Below, in pieces: positions 54,048-61,774 of a stretch of 64,000 bases of DNA; within the stretch, counting starts at the first letter, position 1, and each line of letters starts with the position of its first letter. The stretch is from Fervidobacterium changbaicum. GTDB taxonomy: Bacteria; Thermotogota; Thermotogae; Thermotogales; Fervidobacteriaceae. The stretch spans positions 1,116,001 to 1,180,000 of the forward strand of contig NZ_CP026721.1 in the NCBI RefSeq assembly GCF_004117075.1, given 5' to 3'. The notes under the pieces are model-generated. The model ran no database searches. It had not been told where the DNA came from and saw only the letters and a program-made list of their open reading frames with translations. The position numbers and the translations under genes were made by a program.

Positions 54048-55196
54048 ATGTACAAGAGATTGTTTGTTTTTCTGAGTTTTGTTGTTCTTCTAACCATTGT
54101 TCAAGCAATTGAAGTTTCGTTCTTTAATACTAATATAAAGGACGCACTAAACATGCTCTCTGTAGAAACGGGAGTTGTTATTATATATGAACCTTCCGTT
54201 AGCGGAGCTGTCAGTATACAGACCGAAGATGAATCGATCGAGAAAATTTTGGATCTCTTGCTCATGCCATACAGCTATTATTGGACTAAAGTGGACGATG
54301 TGTATTTCATAGGCAGTACAAATCCAAATTCAAGTGGTTTTACAAACGTTGCAAGAGTTTATCAAATTCCTCTTAAGTATAACCCTGCAGAGATGATAAT
54401 GGGTGCACTTCCAAGGATTTTCCAAGATTATATGCTAAAGCCGATTAATCAAAACAGCCTACTTGTCTACGCACCTCCCCCGATAGCCTCAAAAATTGCT
54501 TCTTTTGTTTCCCAAATAGATTTACCAATTAAGACAGAGGAAATTTACGTAAAAATATTGGACATTAGCGAGAGGTTTTTAAATACGCACTTAATCGATA
54601 TTGGAATACAACCTTACGTTTCTGGTGTTGCTTATGTGCCTAACATTTTTCAGATCCCTCTTTTTGGCACAAACCTCTATCTGCTTTTGAATCTCTCAAA
54701 CTCTGAAGGTGGCAACTCTGAGGTAGAAGTGCTTTACGAGGGTAAAGTTAAGGCAGCGAATGGAGTTCAAAGTAAACTAACCGCTCAGCGCAATTATACT
54801 ACAATGCGATACGTCGATGGAAAACTGACCAGTGTAATAAGTCAAGCAATTGTTGAAATGAATATAACCCCAAAATTTTTGTATAATAGATGCGTGTTGG
54901 ATTTATCACTCAAAATAGAGGGTTTTCCGTTTACAAATGAACTGAATTTCGAAACTCGTGGTACCTCTTTGCAGACAACTTTGAATTTAGAATATTCTAA
55001 ACCCTATCTTGTTGGTTCGTTCAGTTACGAAAGAACTGTCCAAAAAGAAGGTGGAATTAGTTTTCTAAAAGATCTACCCATAGTCGGATGGCTTTTCAAG
55101 AAATATTACAACGAATCTGAAAAGCGTTATATTATCTTCTTGGTATCCGTTGGTACGAACATGGAAAAAGATGTACTGGTCGGTGATTCAAGATGA
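54048..55196 (+). CDS. Short secretin-like outer-membrane protein
   Basis: A 382-residue exported protein with a signal peptide (1-20). An N0/STN-type domain follows ('EVSFFNTNIKDALNMLSVETGVVIIYEPSVSGAVSIQTEDESIEKILDLLL', about 21-80), then an N1-like domain ('ARVYQIPLKYNPAEMIMGALPRIF...SLLVYAPPPIASKIASFVSQIDLP', about 102-165). The C-terminal part ends 'GGISFLKDLPIVGWLFKKYYNESEKRYIIFLVSV', the secretin signature form of 'P-x-LG-x-IP-x-x-G-x-LF'. Secretins form large gated pores for type II/III secretion or type IV pili. At about 380 residues this is short, and no ATPase or inner-membrane partner lies nearby. It overlaps the next gene by 4 bp. Confidence 0.78.
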   Translation: MYKRLFVFLSFVVLLTIVQAIEVSFFNTNIKDALNMLSVETGVVIIYEPSVSGAVSIQTEDESIEKILDLLLMPYSYYWTKVDDVYFIGSTNPNSSGFTNVARVYQIPLKYNPAEMIMGALPRIFQDYMLKPINQNSLLVYAPPPIASKIASFVSQIDLPIKTEEIYVKILDISERFLNTHLIDIGIQPYVSGVAYVPNIFQIPLFGTNLYLLLNLSNSEGGNSEVEVLYEGKVKAANGVQSKLTAQRNYTTMRYVDGKLTSVISQAIVEMNITPKFLYNRCVLDLSLKIEGFPFTNELNFETRGTSLQTTLNLEYSKPYLVGSFSYERTVQKEGGISFLKDLPIVGWLFKKYYNESEKRYIIFLVSVGTNMEKDVLVGDSR

Positions 55197-56674
55197 AGAG
55201 AATTGCACTCTTAGCTTTTATTCTTCTAACGTGTTTCGGTGCACGCATTTTATCGATCACTCTCGACTTTTCAAATGCAGCACTCTCAGATGTTCTTAAT
55301 TACCTATCTAATGAGTCGAATGTGAATTTTGTGTACTCATCAGAATTTGGTAGCAGGTCTGTTTCAGTATCCCTACAAAATGTAGATCTCGAAACTGCAT
55401 TGAGAATGGTTCTGTTACCCTTGAATCTCGATTTTGAAAAAATCACCAAAGACACTTATGTGATACTCAACCTTTCGAAATACGGTTCTATGCCAAGATA
55501 CGCAGCTACATATGATCCGCGCTACGTATCTCCAGAAACGTTATCAAAAATTCTTGATAAGATGAAGATAGAAAACTACGTGCTGGGTGGTAGATTAACG
55601 TATTACGTATTTAGCCATAATCAGCTTATGCAGGTAAGAAACGTTTTATCAAAACTTGATACTGAACATGATGAAAATTCACAATCAGTATTGCTCAAAA
55701 TAACCTATCTTTCTACTTCTGAACTTAGAACGCTTAAGGAATTGTCAATTGAAGACCTTGGAAAGATACTGTTCACCGAAAGATATACAACCTTCTCCAC
55801 CACCACACACTATGTCTTGTTTAATTACACCTTAAAACAATCGAATTCCACACCGTATTCTCTTAATGATCCTACCGTAACTACTGAGGAAACGACTTTA
55901 GGAAGATATGAACTAAATGAAGGGGATTTTAGAATAAGTCTAATTGTCTTAGGAAAAGGTAATAATGTGATTATTAATGCGTCGAATGAGTTTTCGCAAG
56001 TTGAGGTCCCAGTTTTAGAAAACGTACGGGAGGAAAACCTTTCAGGTGCCGTCCTAAAGTCCGGGAATTTCTTAGTTTTCATAGAAGCCCACAGAATTGA
56101 CAGTTCCATGTGGACTGGTAAGAATGGTCTGACAACTGAAATTGAGAAAGTTAAGAAAGCAACGGATGGTAAGTCATTATTAAATTCTTTTGAAGTGTTT
56201 CTCAATGAATCCAGAGCAAAAATATCACTATCAAACGATAATAAGAGATTTTCTTTAGAGTTGGCAAACAGCACGGAAACGGGAATGAACGGTTGGAATG
56301 TTGAATCCTCAAGCATGTTTGTTAATATCCTCAGCGGAACTTACATTGGTATATCTTACAATTTTCCTAAGAACTCGTTCCGTCTTTTGTTAGAAGATGA
56401 GATTAAGATTTTTGATCAACTGTCTGTAACCCCACAAATTTCGTACGATTTTACGAATGGCTCTTTCTCAATAAAGGTGTGGGCAGATTTTACTTTATCG
56501 TTTTCACAAACGAGGCTGCTACTAAGTACAAGAATCTCAAGAGAGTCTACCGCTAACACGGTTAACTTAGGTTTCACAGCAGCTCTGGGTTTTGGAATAA
56601 ACACGGGAGAATATTGGGTTGGTCTTTATGTAGAGGATGGAAAGGTAGGGTTCTATGGTTCAGTCAAGTGGTAA
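55193..56674 (+). CDS. Exported N0/N1-domain protein with barrel-like C-terminus
   Basis: A 493-residue exported protein with a signal peptide (1-21). Its N-terminal organisation parallels the preceding secretin-like protein: an STN-type domain ('ITLDFSNAALSDVLNYLSNESNVNFVYSSEFGSRSVSVSLQNVDLETALRMVLL') and an N1-like domain ('YVSPETLSKILDKMKIENYVL...FSHNQLMQVRNVLSKLDTE'). It lacks the secretin C-terminal signature. The last 150 residues show alternating strands and end 'EYWVGLYVEDGKVGFYGSVKW', like an outer-membrane beta-barrel with a terminal aromatic. It could be a partner pore or anchor. Start overlaps the secretin stop (ATGA). Confidence 0.65.
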   Translation: MKRIALLAFILLTCFGARILSITLDFSNAALSDVLNYLSNESNVNFVYSSEFGSRSVSVSLQNVDLETALRMVLLPLNLDFEKITKDTYVILNLSKYGSMPRYAATYDPRYVSPETLSKILDKMKIENYVLGGRLTYYVFSHNQLMQVRNVLSKLDTEHDENSQSVLLKITYLSTSELRTLKELSIEDLGKILFTERYTTFSTTTHYVLFNYTLKQSNSTPYSLNDPTVTTEETTLGRYELNEGDFRISLIVLGKGNNVIINASNEFSQVEVPVLENVREENLSGAVLKSGNFLVFIEAHRIDSSMWTGKNGLTTEIEKVKKATDGKSLLNSFEVFLNESRAKISLSNDNKRFSLELANSTETGMNGWNVESSSMFVNILSGTYIGISYNFPKNSFRLLLEDEIKIFDQLSVTPQISYDFTNGSFSIKVWADFTLSFSQTRLLLSTRISRESTANTVNLGFTAALGFGINTGEYWVGLYVEDGKVGFYGSVKW

Positions 56675-56681
56675 GTGTCCT

Positions 56682-57134
56682 TTAAAACGGGTAAAAAGTG
56701 AATTCTAAGGTCACGGGGAACTCTTCGGTCTGGAGGTTTCCCCAATCTATATCGAAAGCAACCGAGAGATTTCCTTCCAACTTCTTCGAGGGGACTGAGA
56801 TAGTTTGACCAATGTTGATTGGTTCGGAACCAATTTTTAACTGCCTTGGTGCAACAACGGTTTGAATTGAATTTTCAGGAACGTACACGTTGACAGAAAT
56901 TTTGAATCGCTTATTAGATTGTATACTTATGAATCCAACGACACCTTCGGAACTTTCCGGATCCAATGGAATGGGTTGAGATTCGTTGTATTCCCATTGA
57001 ACTTTTACAGTTTGCTTGACTGTGAATGTGAGAACCTGACTCCAAGTTAATCCTCCTGGTTCAAGCAGTGCGTAAAAAATACCGGAACCGAAGGTGTTAA
57101 CTGCATATACGATAAGTAAAAAAAGATAGATAAT
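56682..57134 (-). CDS. Secreted 150-residue beta-sandwich protein, copy C (ATT start)
   Basis: An in-frame stretch from 57134 gives exactly 150 residues and aligns along its length with the copy at 57714: 'LTWSQVLTFTVKQTVKVQWEYNESQ' against 'TAWSQTLTFSVRQWIKVTWDYNENQ', then 'GFISIQSNKRFKI' against 'GNIEFRSNKQFKV', and the shared ending FTF(Y)PF. A hydrophobic export signal ('IIYLFLLIVYAVNTFG') opens it. No ATG, GTG or TTG is in frame before the signal; ATT at 57134 lies 9 bp after GGAG. The unsupported alternative is TTG 56966, which would discard half the domain. It follows copy B by 43 bp. Confidence 0.6.
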   Translation of the reverse strand: MIYLFLLIVYAVNTFGSGIFYALLEPGGLTWSQVLTFTVKQTVKVQWEYNESQPIPLDPESSEGVVGFISIQSNKRFKISVNVYVPENSIQTVVAPRQLKIGSEPINIGQTISVPSKKLEGNLSVAFDIDWGNLQTEEFPVTLEFTFYPF

Positions 57135-57177
57135 TTTCTGTTTCTCCGTGGTTGATCACTCCTCAGATCTTAATAGC

Positions 57178-57621
57178 TCAAAACGGCAAGAACACAAACG
57201 TCAACAGCAACGTAAAGTCATCAGGCAACTCAGTAAATGTAAAGTATATAACCAAATCTCCGTATAACCAACGATTTGGAACGGAGGTTGGATACGCAGG
57301 ATTTAGGGATATCCAGTCGTTTTTTATCCTGATTCGGCTTACACTAATACCTGTTGCATCAAAAATCTGCGCAACTGCGTAAACTTTGAATTTGATGTCT
57401 GAATATATGTATATCCTTCCTATTGTTGCAAGTTTGTTTACGTCATCAAAAATAAACCTCTGGTTTTCATCGTAGAACCACTGAATGTTTATAACAGCCC
57501 CAAACGTTGATAGAGCAAAAGAAGTTACAAGAACAACTATGGCAAGTGTTAACGAAAAGTTTTCTACAATCAAGTAAAGCATACTCACAATAGTCTTAAA
57601 ATTATCGTTGAACAAATTCAT
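57178..57621 (-). CDS. Membrane or secreted beta-sandwich protein, copy B
   Basis: A protein of about 147 residues, paralogous to copies A and C: 'INIQWFYDENQRFIFDDVNKLATIGRIYIYSDIKFKVYAVA' aligns with 'IKVTWDYNENQTFAVDDTNYTATVGNIEFRSNKQFKVYYGV', and the C-terminus ends LTFVFLPF. The N-terminus differs: a longer hydrophobic helix ('FSLTLAIVVLVTSFALSTFG') after a polar stretch, so it may stay membrane-anchored. ATG 57621 is preceded by AAAGGTGGTG (tight spacing); GTG 57624 and 57627 are alternatives. Function unknown; it is probably a structural surface subunit. Confidence 0.65.
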   Translation of the reverse strand: MNLFNDNFKTIVSMLYLIVENFSLTLAIVVLVTSFALSTFGAVINIQWFYDENQRFIFDDVNKLATIGRIYIYSDIKFKVYAVAQIFDATGISVSRIRIKNDWISLNPAYPTSVPNRWLYGDLVIYFTFTELPDDFTLLLTFVFLPF

Positions 57622-57647
57622 CACCACCTTTATTATACCACAACTTT

Positions 57648-57677
57648 CAAAAAACTAAGAGGGGCCTTAAGCCCCTC
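57648..57677 (-). terminator. Terminator after copy A of the secreted-protein tandem
   Basis: GAGGGGC / GCCCCTC (57659-57677) is followed on the minus strand by TTAGTTTTTT. It lies between copies A and B, so copy A can be expressed alone or in excess. Confidence 0.8.
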
Positions 57678-57713
57678 TCAAATATTTTAAACCTTTCACT
57701 CAAGTATTAAGTA

Positions 57714-58166
57714 TTAGAACGGAAGGAATGTGAAATCAAATCTCACTTGAAAGTCGTTTCCCACATTCAAAACCTCGGAGTTAAACTCAACAGCAAATGC
57801 TCCTGACAAAATTTTCGTTGAGACTTGCGTTGGTGAAGTGCTTGAGCTCGACAATGTTGTTGAACCAACTTTAAGAGAGACTACTTGAACACCTGTTGGT
57901 AAGGTACTACCAACGCCATAGTAAACTTTGAACTGTTTGTTTGACCTAAATTCGATGTTCCCAACTGTAGCCGTATAGTTTGTGTCGTCAACCGCAAAAG
58001 TTTGATTTTCATTATAGTCCCATGTAACTTTAATCCACTGTCTCACAGAGAATGTCAAAGTCTGGCTCCAAGCAGTGCTTTGGTTCAATTGCAAAGTTAC
58101 ACTTCCAGCCGCAAGCATAAGCCCCGTAAGTAACACCATCAACGAAACTACAAAAATCCTTCTCAT
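57714..58166 (-). CDS. Secreted 150-residue beta-sandwich protein, copy A
   Basis: A 150-residue protein with a clear signal peptide (MRRIFVVSLMVLLTGLMLAAG, cleavage near residue 21). The mature part is rich in Thr, Ser, Val and aromatics, with alternating strands and a C-terminal 'FQVRFDFTFLPF'. Size, single-domain beta structure and terminal aromatic strand recall pilus or coat subunits, but I find no family match by eye. GGGGAGGTAGTGAT precedes the ATG. It is the first of three tandem paralogues that face the secretin-like genes. Confidence 0.75.
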   Translation of the reverse strand: MRRIFVVSLMVLLTGLMLAAGSVTLQLNQSTAWSQTLTFSVRQWIKVTWDYNENQTFAVDDTNYTATVGNIEFRSNKQFKVYYGVGSTLPTGVQVVSLKVGSTTLSSSSTSPTQVSTKILSGAFAVEFNSEVLNVGNDFQVRFDFTFLPF

Positions 58167-58276
58167 ATCACTACCTCCCCTTTAGTGTAGTTTTGCATCT
58201 GTTTTTTAACCGACACTTGGGATTATAATAACGCTGGACGGAAAAAGAAAGGAAAAAGTGAAAAAAAACAATAAAA

Positions 58277-58310
58277 AACACCGATGGCCAAAAAAGCGAC
58301 CATCGGTGTT
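58277..58310 (-). terminator. Terminator of the decarboxylase operon
   Basis: AACACCGATGG / CCATCGGTGTT (11-bp stem, 58277-58310) is followed on the minus strand by TTTATTGTTTTTTTT. It ends the leftward biotin-carrier operon. Confidence 0.9.
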
Positions 58311-58337
58311 TCGGTAGTGTATTTTTTTGAAAAAGAT

Positions 58338-58793
58338 TTACTCTAGTTCCACCAATACCTGCCCTGTGTCTACTGTATCTCCTTCTTTGACGTGAATCTT
58401 TTTGACGGTGCCAGCTCTATCTGCAACTATGTCGTTTTCCATCTTCATTGCTTCAAGAATTACAACTTTTTGCCCATATTCTACCTTCTGGCCTTCGCTA
58501 ACTAAAACTTTGAGGATAACGCCCGACATCGGAGAGATTATTTTCGCACTTAGACCCGATGAGCTCGCTGCCGGTTCTTGTGTTGATTGTGTTGGTCGTG
58601 GTACTTTTGTTTCTACAACCGCAGGACTTTTTTCTCCAAGGGCTTGCGATTGTGTTTGGACAGGTTGTGAAACTGTCTGGACGCTCTGAGTTATGGTGTT
58701 CTGAACACCTTGAGTTTGCTGAACAGCTCCGAGCTCTTCAACTTCAACCACGTACTCTTTTCCATTAACCCTGACAACGAATTTTCTCACCAT
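58338..58793 (-). CDS. Biotin carboxyl carrier subunit of the decarboxylase/carboxyltransferase
   Basis: A 151-residue biotin-carrier protein. A short N-terminal strand domain ('KFVVRVNGKEYVVEVEEL') is joined by a Gln/Thr/Pro-rich flexible linker (28-80) to a biotinyl domain with 'ISPMSGVILKVLVSEGQKVEYGQKVVILEAMKMENDIVADRAG'; the Lys in EAMKMEN carries biotin. It shuttles CO2 between the carboxyltransferase and the membrane decarboxylase subunit. The start overlaps the OadG-like gene by 7 bp. GAGGTGGAAATAG lies upstream. Confidence 0.93.
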   Translation of the reverse strand: MVRKFVVRVNGKEYVVEVEELGAVQQTQGVQNTITQSVQTVSQPVQTQSQALGEKSPAVVETKVPRPTQSTQEPAASSSGLSAKIISPMSGVILKVLVSEGQKVEYGQKVVILEAMKMENDIVADRAGTVKKIHVKEGDTVDTGQVLVELE

Positions 58794-59311
58794 CTATTTC
58801 CACCTCGCCATCCGTATGTTCTCCATTCTTCCCATCCACGCTGTCCTTTGATTCTTGTAGTCCTTGTTGCATTTGGAGGAACCTTGGTTACAGACCTAAC
58901 AACAACGTTTGTTCCAAGTACAGCATAGATTGCGCCAAAAACGGCCGCTATTTCTTCAGATTCATCTACTTTCGTTTGTGAAGTAGGTTGAATGCTTTTT
59001 TCCGAGATATTTTGCGTAGTTTGTATAGATTGTTCTTCTCTAGTTTCACCAGGTGCTTTTACTGATGGAATTTTCATCTGCTTATTCTTGCTTACTCCAA
59101 AATATTCCATCAGTTTAAATATCGCGTAAAGTATTACAAAAACAAGGAAAACAGTCGTTATTCCAACAATTGTCACTGTGAGTTCTATTGGCAATGATGT
59201 TGTCTGTGTAGCGGTTTGAGCTGTTGTTTGAACCAATGACGCCGCCTCGTTAATTAGTTGAGTAGCTTGGAGTGTTTGAGATAATTGTGTTACCGTAGCT
59301 TCAATAGGCAT
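58787..59311 (-). CDS. OadG-like gamma subunit of a Na+-pump decarboxylase
   Basis: A 174-residue protein with one transmembrane helix ('LPIELTVTIVGITTVFLVFVILYAIFKLMEYF', about 39-70) and a Gln/Thr/Glu-rich cytoplasmic tail ending 'VDESEEIAAVFGAIYAVLG...WRTYGWRGGNRW'. This is the pattern of the small gamma subunit that anchors the carboxyltransferase to the membrane decarboxylase in oxaloacetate and methylmalonyl-CoA decarboxylases. The pre-helix region is unusually long and polar. It lies between the carboxyltransferase and biotin-carrier genes. Confidence 0.88.
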   Translation of the reverse strand: MPIEATVTQLSQTLQATQLINEAASLVQTTAQTATQTTSLPIELTVTIVGITTVFLVFVILYAIFKLMEYFGVSKNKQMKIPSVKAPGETREEQSIQTTQNISEKSIQPTSQTKVDESEEIAAVFGAIYAVLGTNVVVRSVTKVPPNATRTTRIKGQRGWEEWRTYGWRGGNRW

Positions 59312-59364
59312 TTGCTTATCACCTCGTTAGTGTTTGGAAACTTCGAATCAGAAAGTTACGAGTA

Positions 59365-60909
59365 TTACAGCGGTATGTTTCCGTGTTTTTTCCTCGGTCT
59401 TGACTCAACTTTTGTCGCACTGTACTCAAGTGCTTTTTCGATCCACGTTCTTGTTTCTGCTGGATCAATTACGGCATCTATATAACCTCTTGATGCTGCG
59501 ACATATGGATTTGCAAAGAGTTGTCTGTACTCTTCTATTTTCTGTTTTCTTGTTTCTTCTGGATTTTCGGAAGAGTCAATTTCTTTTTTGAATATGATAT
59601 TGGCTGCGCCATCCGGACCCATAACAGCAATTTCTGCCGTCGGCCAGGCAGCTACAAAATCAGCCCCTAGGTGTTTACTGCCCATCGCGATATACGCCCC
59701 ACCGTATGCCTTTCTCAAGATTATCGTTATTTTTGGAACCGTAGCCTCACTGTAAGCGTACAGCAATTTGGCGCCATGCCTGATTATTCCTCCGTGCTCT
59801 TGTTTTGTTCCTGGTAGATATCCCGGTGTATCAACAAATGTGATAATCGGAATGTTGAACGCATCCAAGAACCTTATAAACCTTGCCGCTTTGTCAGAGG
59901 AGTCTATATCAAGCACACCAGCAAGGTAGTTTGGTTGGTTTGCAACAATTCCAACAGACCTTCCGTTGATTCTTGCAAAGCCAACAACTATGTTCTTTGC
60001 AAAATGTTCGTGCACCTCGAAAAACGTTCCTTCGTCGACAACTTTCTTTATCACATCACGTACGTCAAAACCTTTCTTAGGATCAACAGGAACTATCGTG
60101 TGAATATCTGAACTATTTGGAACTGTCACTTCCCCTTCAAAAGGTGGTTCTTCCATATTGTTCTGCGGAATGTAAGAAATTAGTTTTTTAACCATTTCTA
60201 TAGCTTGTTTATCATCTGACGCTAAGAAATGCGCGTTTCCGCTCTTGGTGTTGTGAACGAACGCACCTCCGAGGTCTTCTTTTGATATGTCTTCGCCTGT
60301 AACAGCCTTTATGACGTTTGGACCGGTGATAAACATCTGTGCCGTTTTGTCAACCATCACGACAAAATCTGTTATTGCTGGAGAATAAACCGCCCCTCCG
60401 GCGCATGGACCTGCGATAACGGTGATTTGTGGTATTACACCGGAAGCTATTGTGTTCCTGAAGAATATCTCTCCGTAGCCGTAAAGTGAATCAACACCTT
60501 CTTGTATTCGCGCACCGCCAGAATCGTTTATCCCAACAAGCGGGATGCCCATTTTAAGCGCCAAATCCATTACCTTCATTATCTTTTTTGCGTGCATTTC
60601 ACCAAGTGAACCACCCATAACTGTAAAGTCCTGTGAAAATGCGGCAACAGGTCTCCCGTTTACTTTTCCAATGCCTGTCACAACACCATCAGCGGGTAGC
60701 TTCATCTTATCGAGTCCAAACATGGTATTTCTATGTTTAACAAACTTATCGATTTCCTCAAATGTTCCTTCGTCAAATAGCAACTGGAGTCTTTCGCGAG
60801 CTGTTAATTTCCCTTCTGCATGTTGCTTTTCTATTTTGTCCTGGCCACCACCTTGTTCAACTTCAGCTTCTATGGATTTGAGCTGCTGTATAAGTTCTTC
60901 CATCTCCAT
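59365..60909 (-). CDS. Methylmalonyl-CoA decarboxylase/propionyl-CoA carboxylase alpha subunit (carboxyltransferase)
   Basis: A 514-residue acyl-CoA carboxyltransferase with the two crotonase-like halves: 'GKLTARERLQLLFDEGTFEEIDKFVKHR', 'SQDFTVMGGSLGEMHAKKI', 'GINDSGGARIQEGVDSLYGYGEIF', 'FVDTPGYLPGTKQEHGGIIRHGAKLLYAYSEATVPKITIILRKAYGGAYIAMGSKHLGADFVAAWPTAEIAVMGPDGAANII'. With epimerase next to it and the B12 mutase subunit 10 kb away, methylmalonyl-CoA/propionyl-CoA is the likely substrate pair. Direction (Na+-pumping decarboxylation or carboxylation) cannot be read. GGGGTGGATTAG precedes the ATG. Confidence 0.93.
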   Translation of the reverse strand: MEMEELIQQLKSIEAEVEQGGGQDKIEKQHAEGKLTARERLQLLFDEGTFEEIDKFVKHRNTMFGLDKMKLPADGVVTGIGKVNGRPVAAFSQDFTVMGGSLGEMHAKKIMKVMDLALKMGIPLVGINDSGGARIQEGVDSLYGYGEIFFRNTIASGVIPQITVIAGPCAGGAVYSPAITDFVVMVDKTAQMFITGPNVIKAVTGEDISKEDLGGAFVHNTKSGNAHFLASDDKQAIEMVKKLISYIPQNNMEEPPFEGEVTVPNSSDIHTIVPVDPKKGFDVRDVIKKVVDEGTFFEVHEHFAKNIVVGFARINGRSVGIVANQPNYLAGVLDIDSSDKAARFIRFLDAFNIPIITFVDTPGYLPGTKQEHGGIIRHGAKLLYAYSEATVPKITIILRKAYGGAYIAMGSKHLGADFVAAWPTAEIAVMGPDGAANIIFKKEIDSSENPEETRKQKIEEYRQLFANPYVAASRGYIDAVIDPAETRTWIEKALEYSATKVESRPRKKHGNIPL

Positions 60910-60950
60910 CTAATCCACCCCTTTTATTAATCTATTACCATGCATTGTAA

Positions 60951-61358
60951 TCAATGTTCACCTTCCACGAGCTCAATTAAAACTCCTCCTGTTGTTTTCG
61001 GATGTAGGAACAAAACTCTTGTTCCACCAGCACCAGGCTTTGGTTCTTCAGATAGTGGTTGAAGCCCGTGAGACTTTGCCAAAACCACGGCTTCGTCGAT
61101 ACCGTGTACGTTAAAGGCAATGTGATGGATTCCCTCGCCCTTCTTTTCAAGGAAGCCTGAAACTTCCGAATTTTCATTCATCGGTTCAAGCAATTCGATT
61201 CGTGTATCTCCGACTTTTATAAAGTAAACTCTTAGCCCCCGTTCGGGAAGTTCCTCAATTTCTGTAACTTCTAATCCCAGAAAATCTTTGTACAGTTTTA
61301 GCTTTTCTTTTGCATCTTTAACCGCTATTCCAATATGGTCTATTCTGTTTGTATGCAT
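60951..61358 (-). CDS. mce: Methylmalonyl-CoA epimerase
   Basis: A 135-residue vicinal-oxygen-chelate protein that interconverts (R)- and (S)-methylmalonyl-CoA. It has the metal-ligand pattern of the family: 'RIDHIGIAVKDAKEKLKLYKDFLGLEV' (His), 'VYFIKVGDTRIELLEP' (Glu), 'KGEGIHHIAFNV' (His) and 'GVLIELVE' (Glu). It connects the carboxyltransferase product to the B12-dependent mutase. GGGGGTGAACTAAGGT precedes the ATG; the carboxyltransferase gene follows after about 40 bp. Confidence 0.95.
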   Translation of the reverse strand: MHTNRIDHIGIAVKDAKEKLKLYKDFLGLEVTEIEELPERGLRVYFIKVGDTRIELLEPMNENSEVSGFLEKKGEGIHHIAFNVHGIDEAVVLAKSHGLQPLSEEPKPGAGGTRVLFLHPKTTGGVLIELVEGEH

Positions 61359-61450
61359 ACCTTAGTTCACCCCCGAAAGTAATTTTACTGCTTGTCTTCT
61401 AATTACATTCTACAGATTTTTCATAACTTCTCAAACCCTTCTAAAGCCGT

Positions 61451-61774
61451 TCATATCCATCCTAAGGCTTTTGCGGTTCTTCTCATAAAGCTTTTGAGTG
61501 CTTCCTTTCCAACTTCAGTTTTTACGTATATGTCTTTGAATTCGTTTTTTTCGCAGCGTATTACTTTCACATCACCAACGGCAATGCAGGTTTCTGTATA
61601 AGGTTCATCAACCAGGGCTTCAAGTCCAAACACATCTGGAAGTTCCTCGGAAAGTATTGTCTCATATGCGCCCAAGGAAACCTTTACCTTCCCAGACTTC
61701 ACGATGTACACGTACGGTTCTTTCTTGTCTTTTTCAATTATCTTATCTCCATCCTTGAATTCAAGAGTTTCCAC
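61451..61774 (-). CDS. Small cyclic-nucleotide-binding-fold protein
   Basis: A 107-residue single cNMP-binding (cupin-like) domain: 'EFKDGDKIIEKDKKEPYVYIVKSGKVKVSLGAYETILSEELPDVFGLEALVDEPYTETCIAVGDVKVIRCEKNEFKDIYVK'. The phosphate-binding cassette is degenerate, lacking the conserved Gly-Glu and Arg, so it may bind another ligand or none. There is no DNA-binding domain. The GTG start at 61774 overlaps the preceding gene by 14 bp (AGGTGATGTTAC upstream). The two adjacent cNMP-fold genes probably act together. Confidence 0.75.
   Translation of the reverse strand: METLEFKDGDKIIEKDKKEPYVYIVKSGKVKVSLGAYETILSEELPDVFGLEALVDEPYTETCIAVGDVKVIRCEKNEFKDIYVKTEVGKEALKSFMRRTAKALGWI

Noticed and set aside
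56682-56966. Short 94-codon gene starting at TTG 56966
   Set aside because: The upstream in-frame sequence aligns with the paralogue and contains the signal peptide, so the gene must start further upstream.
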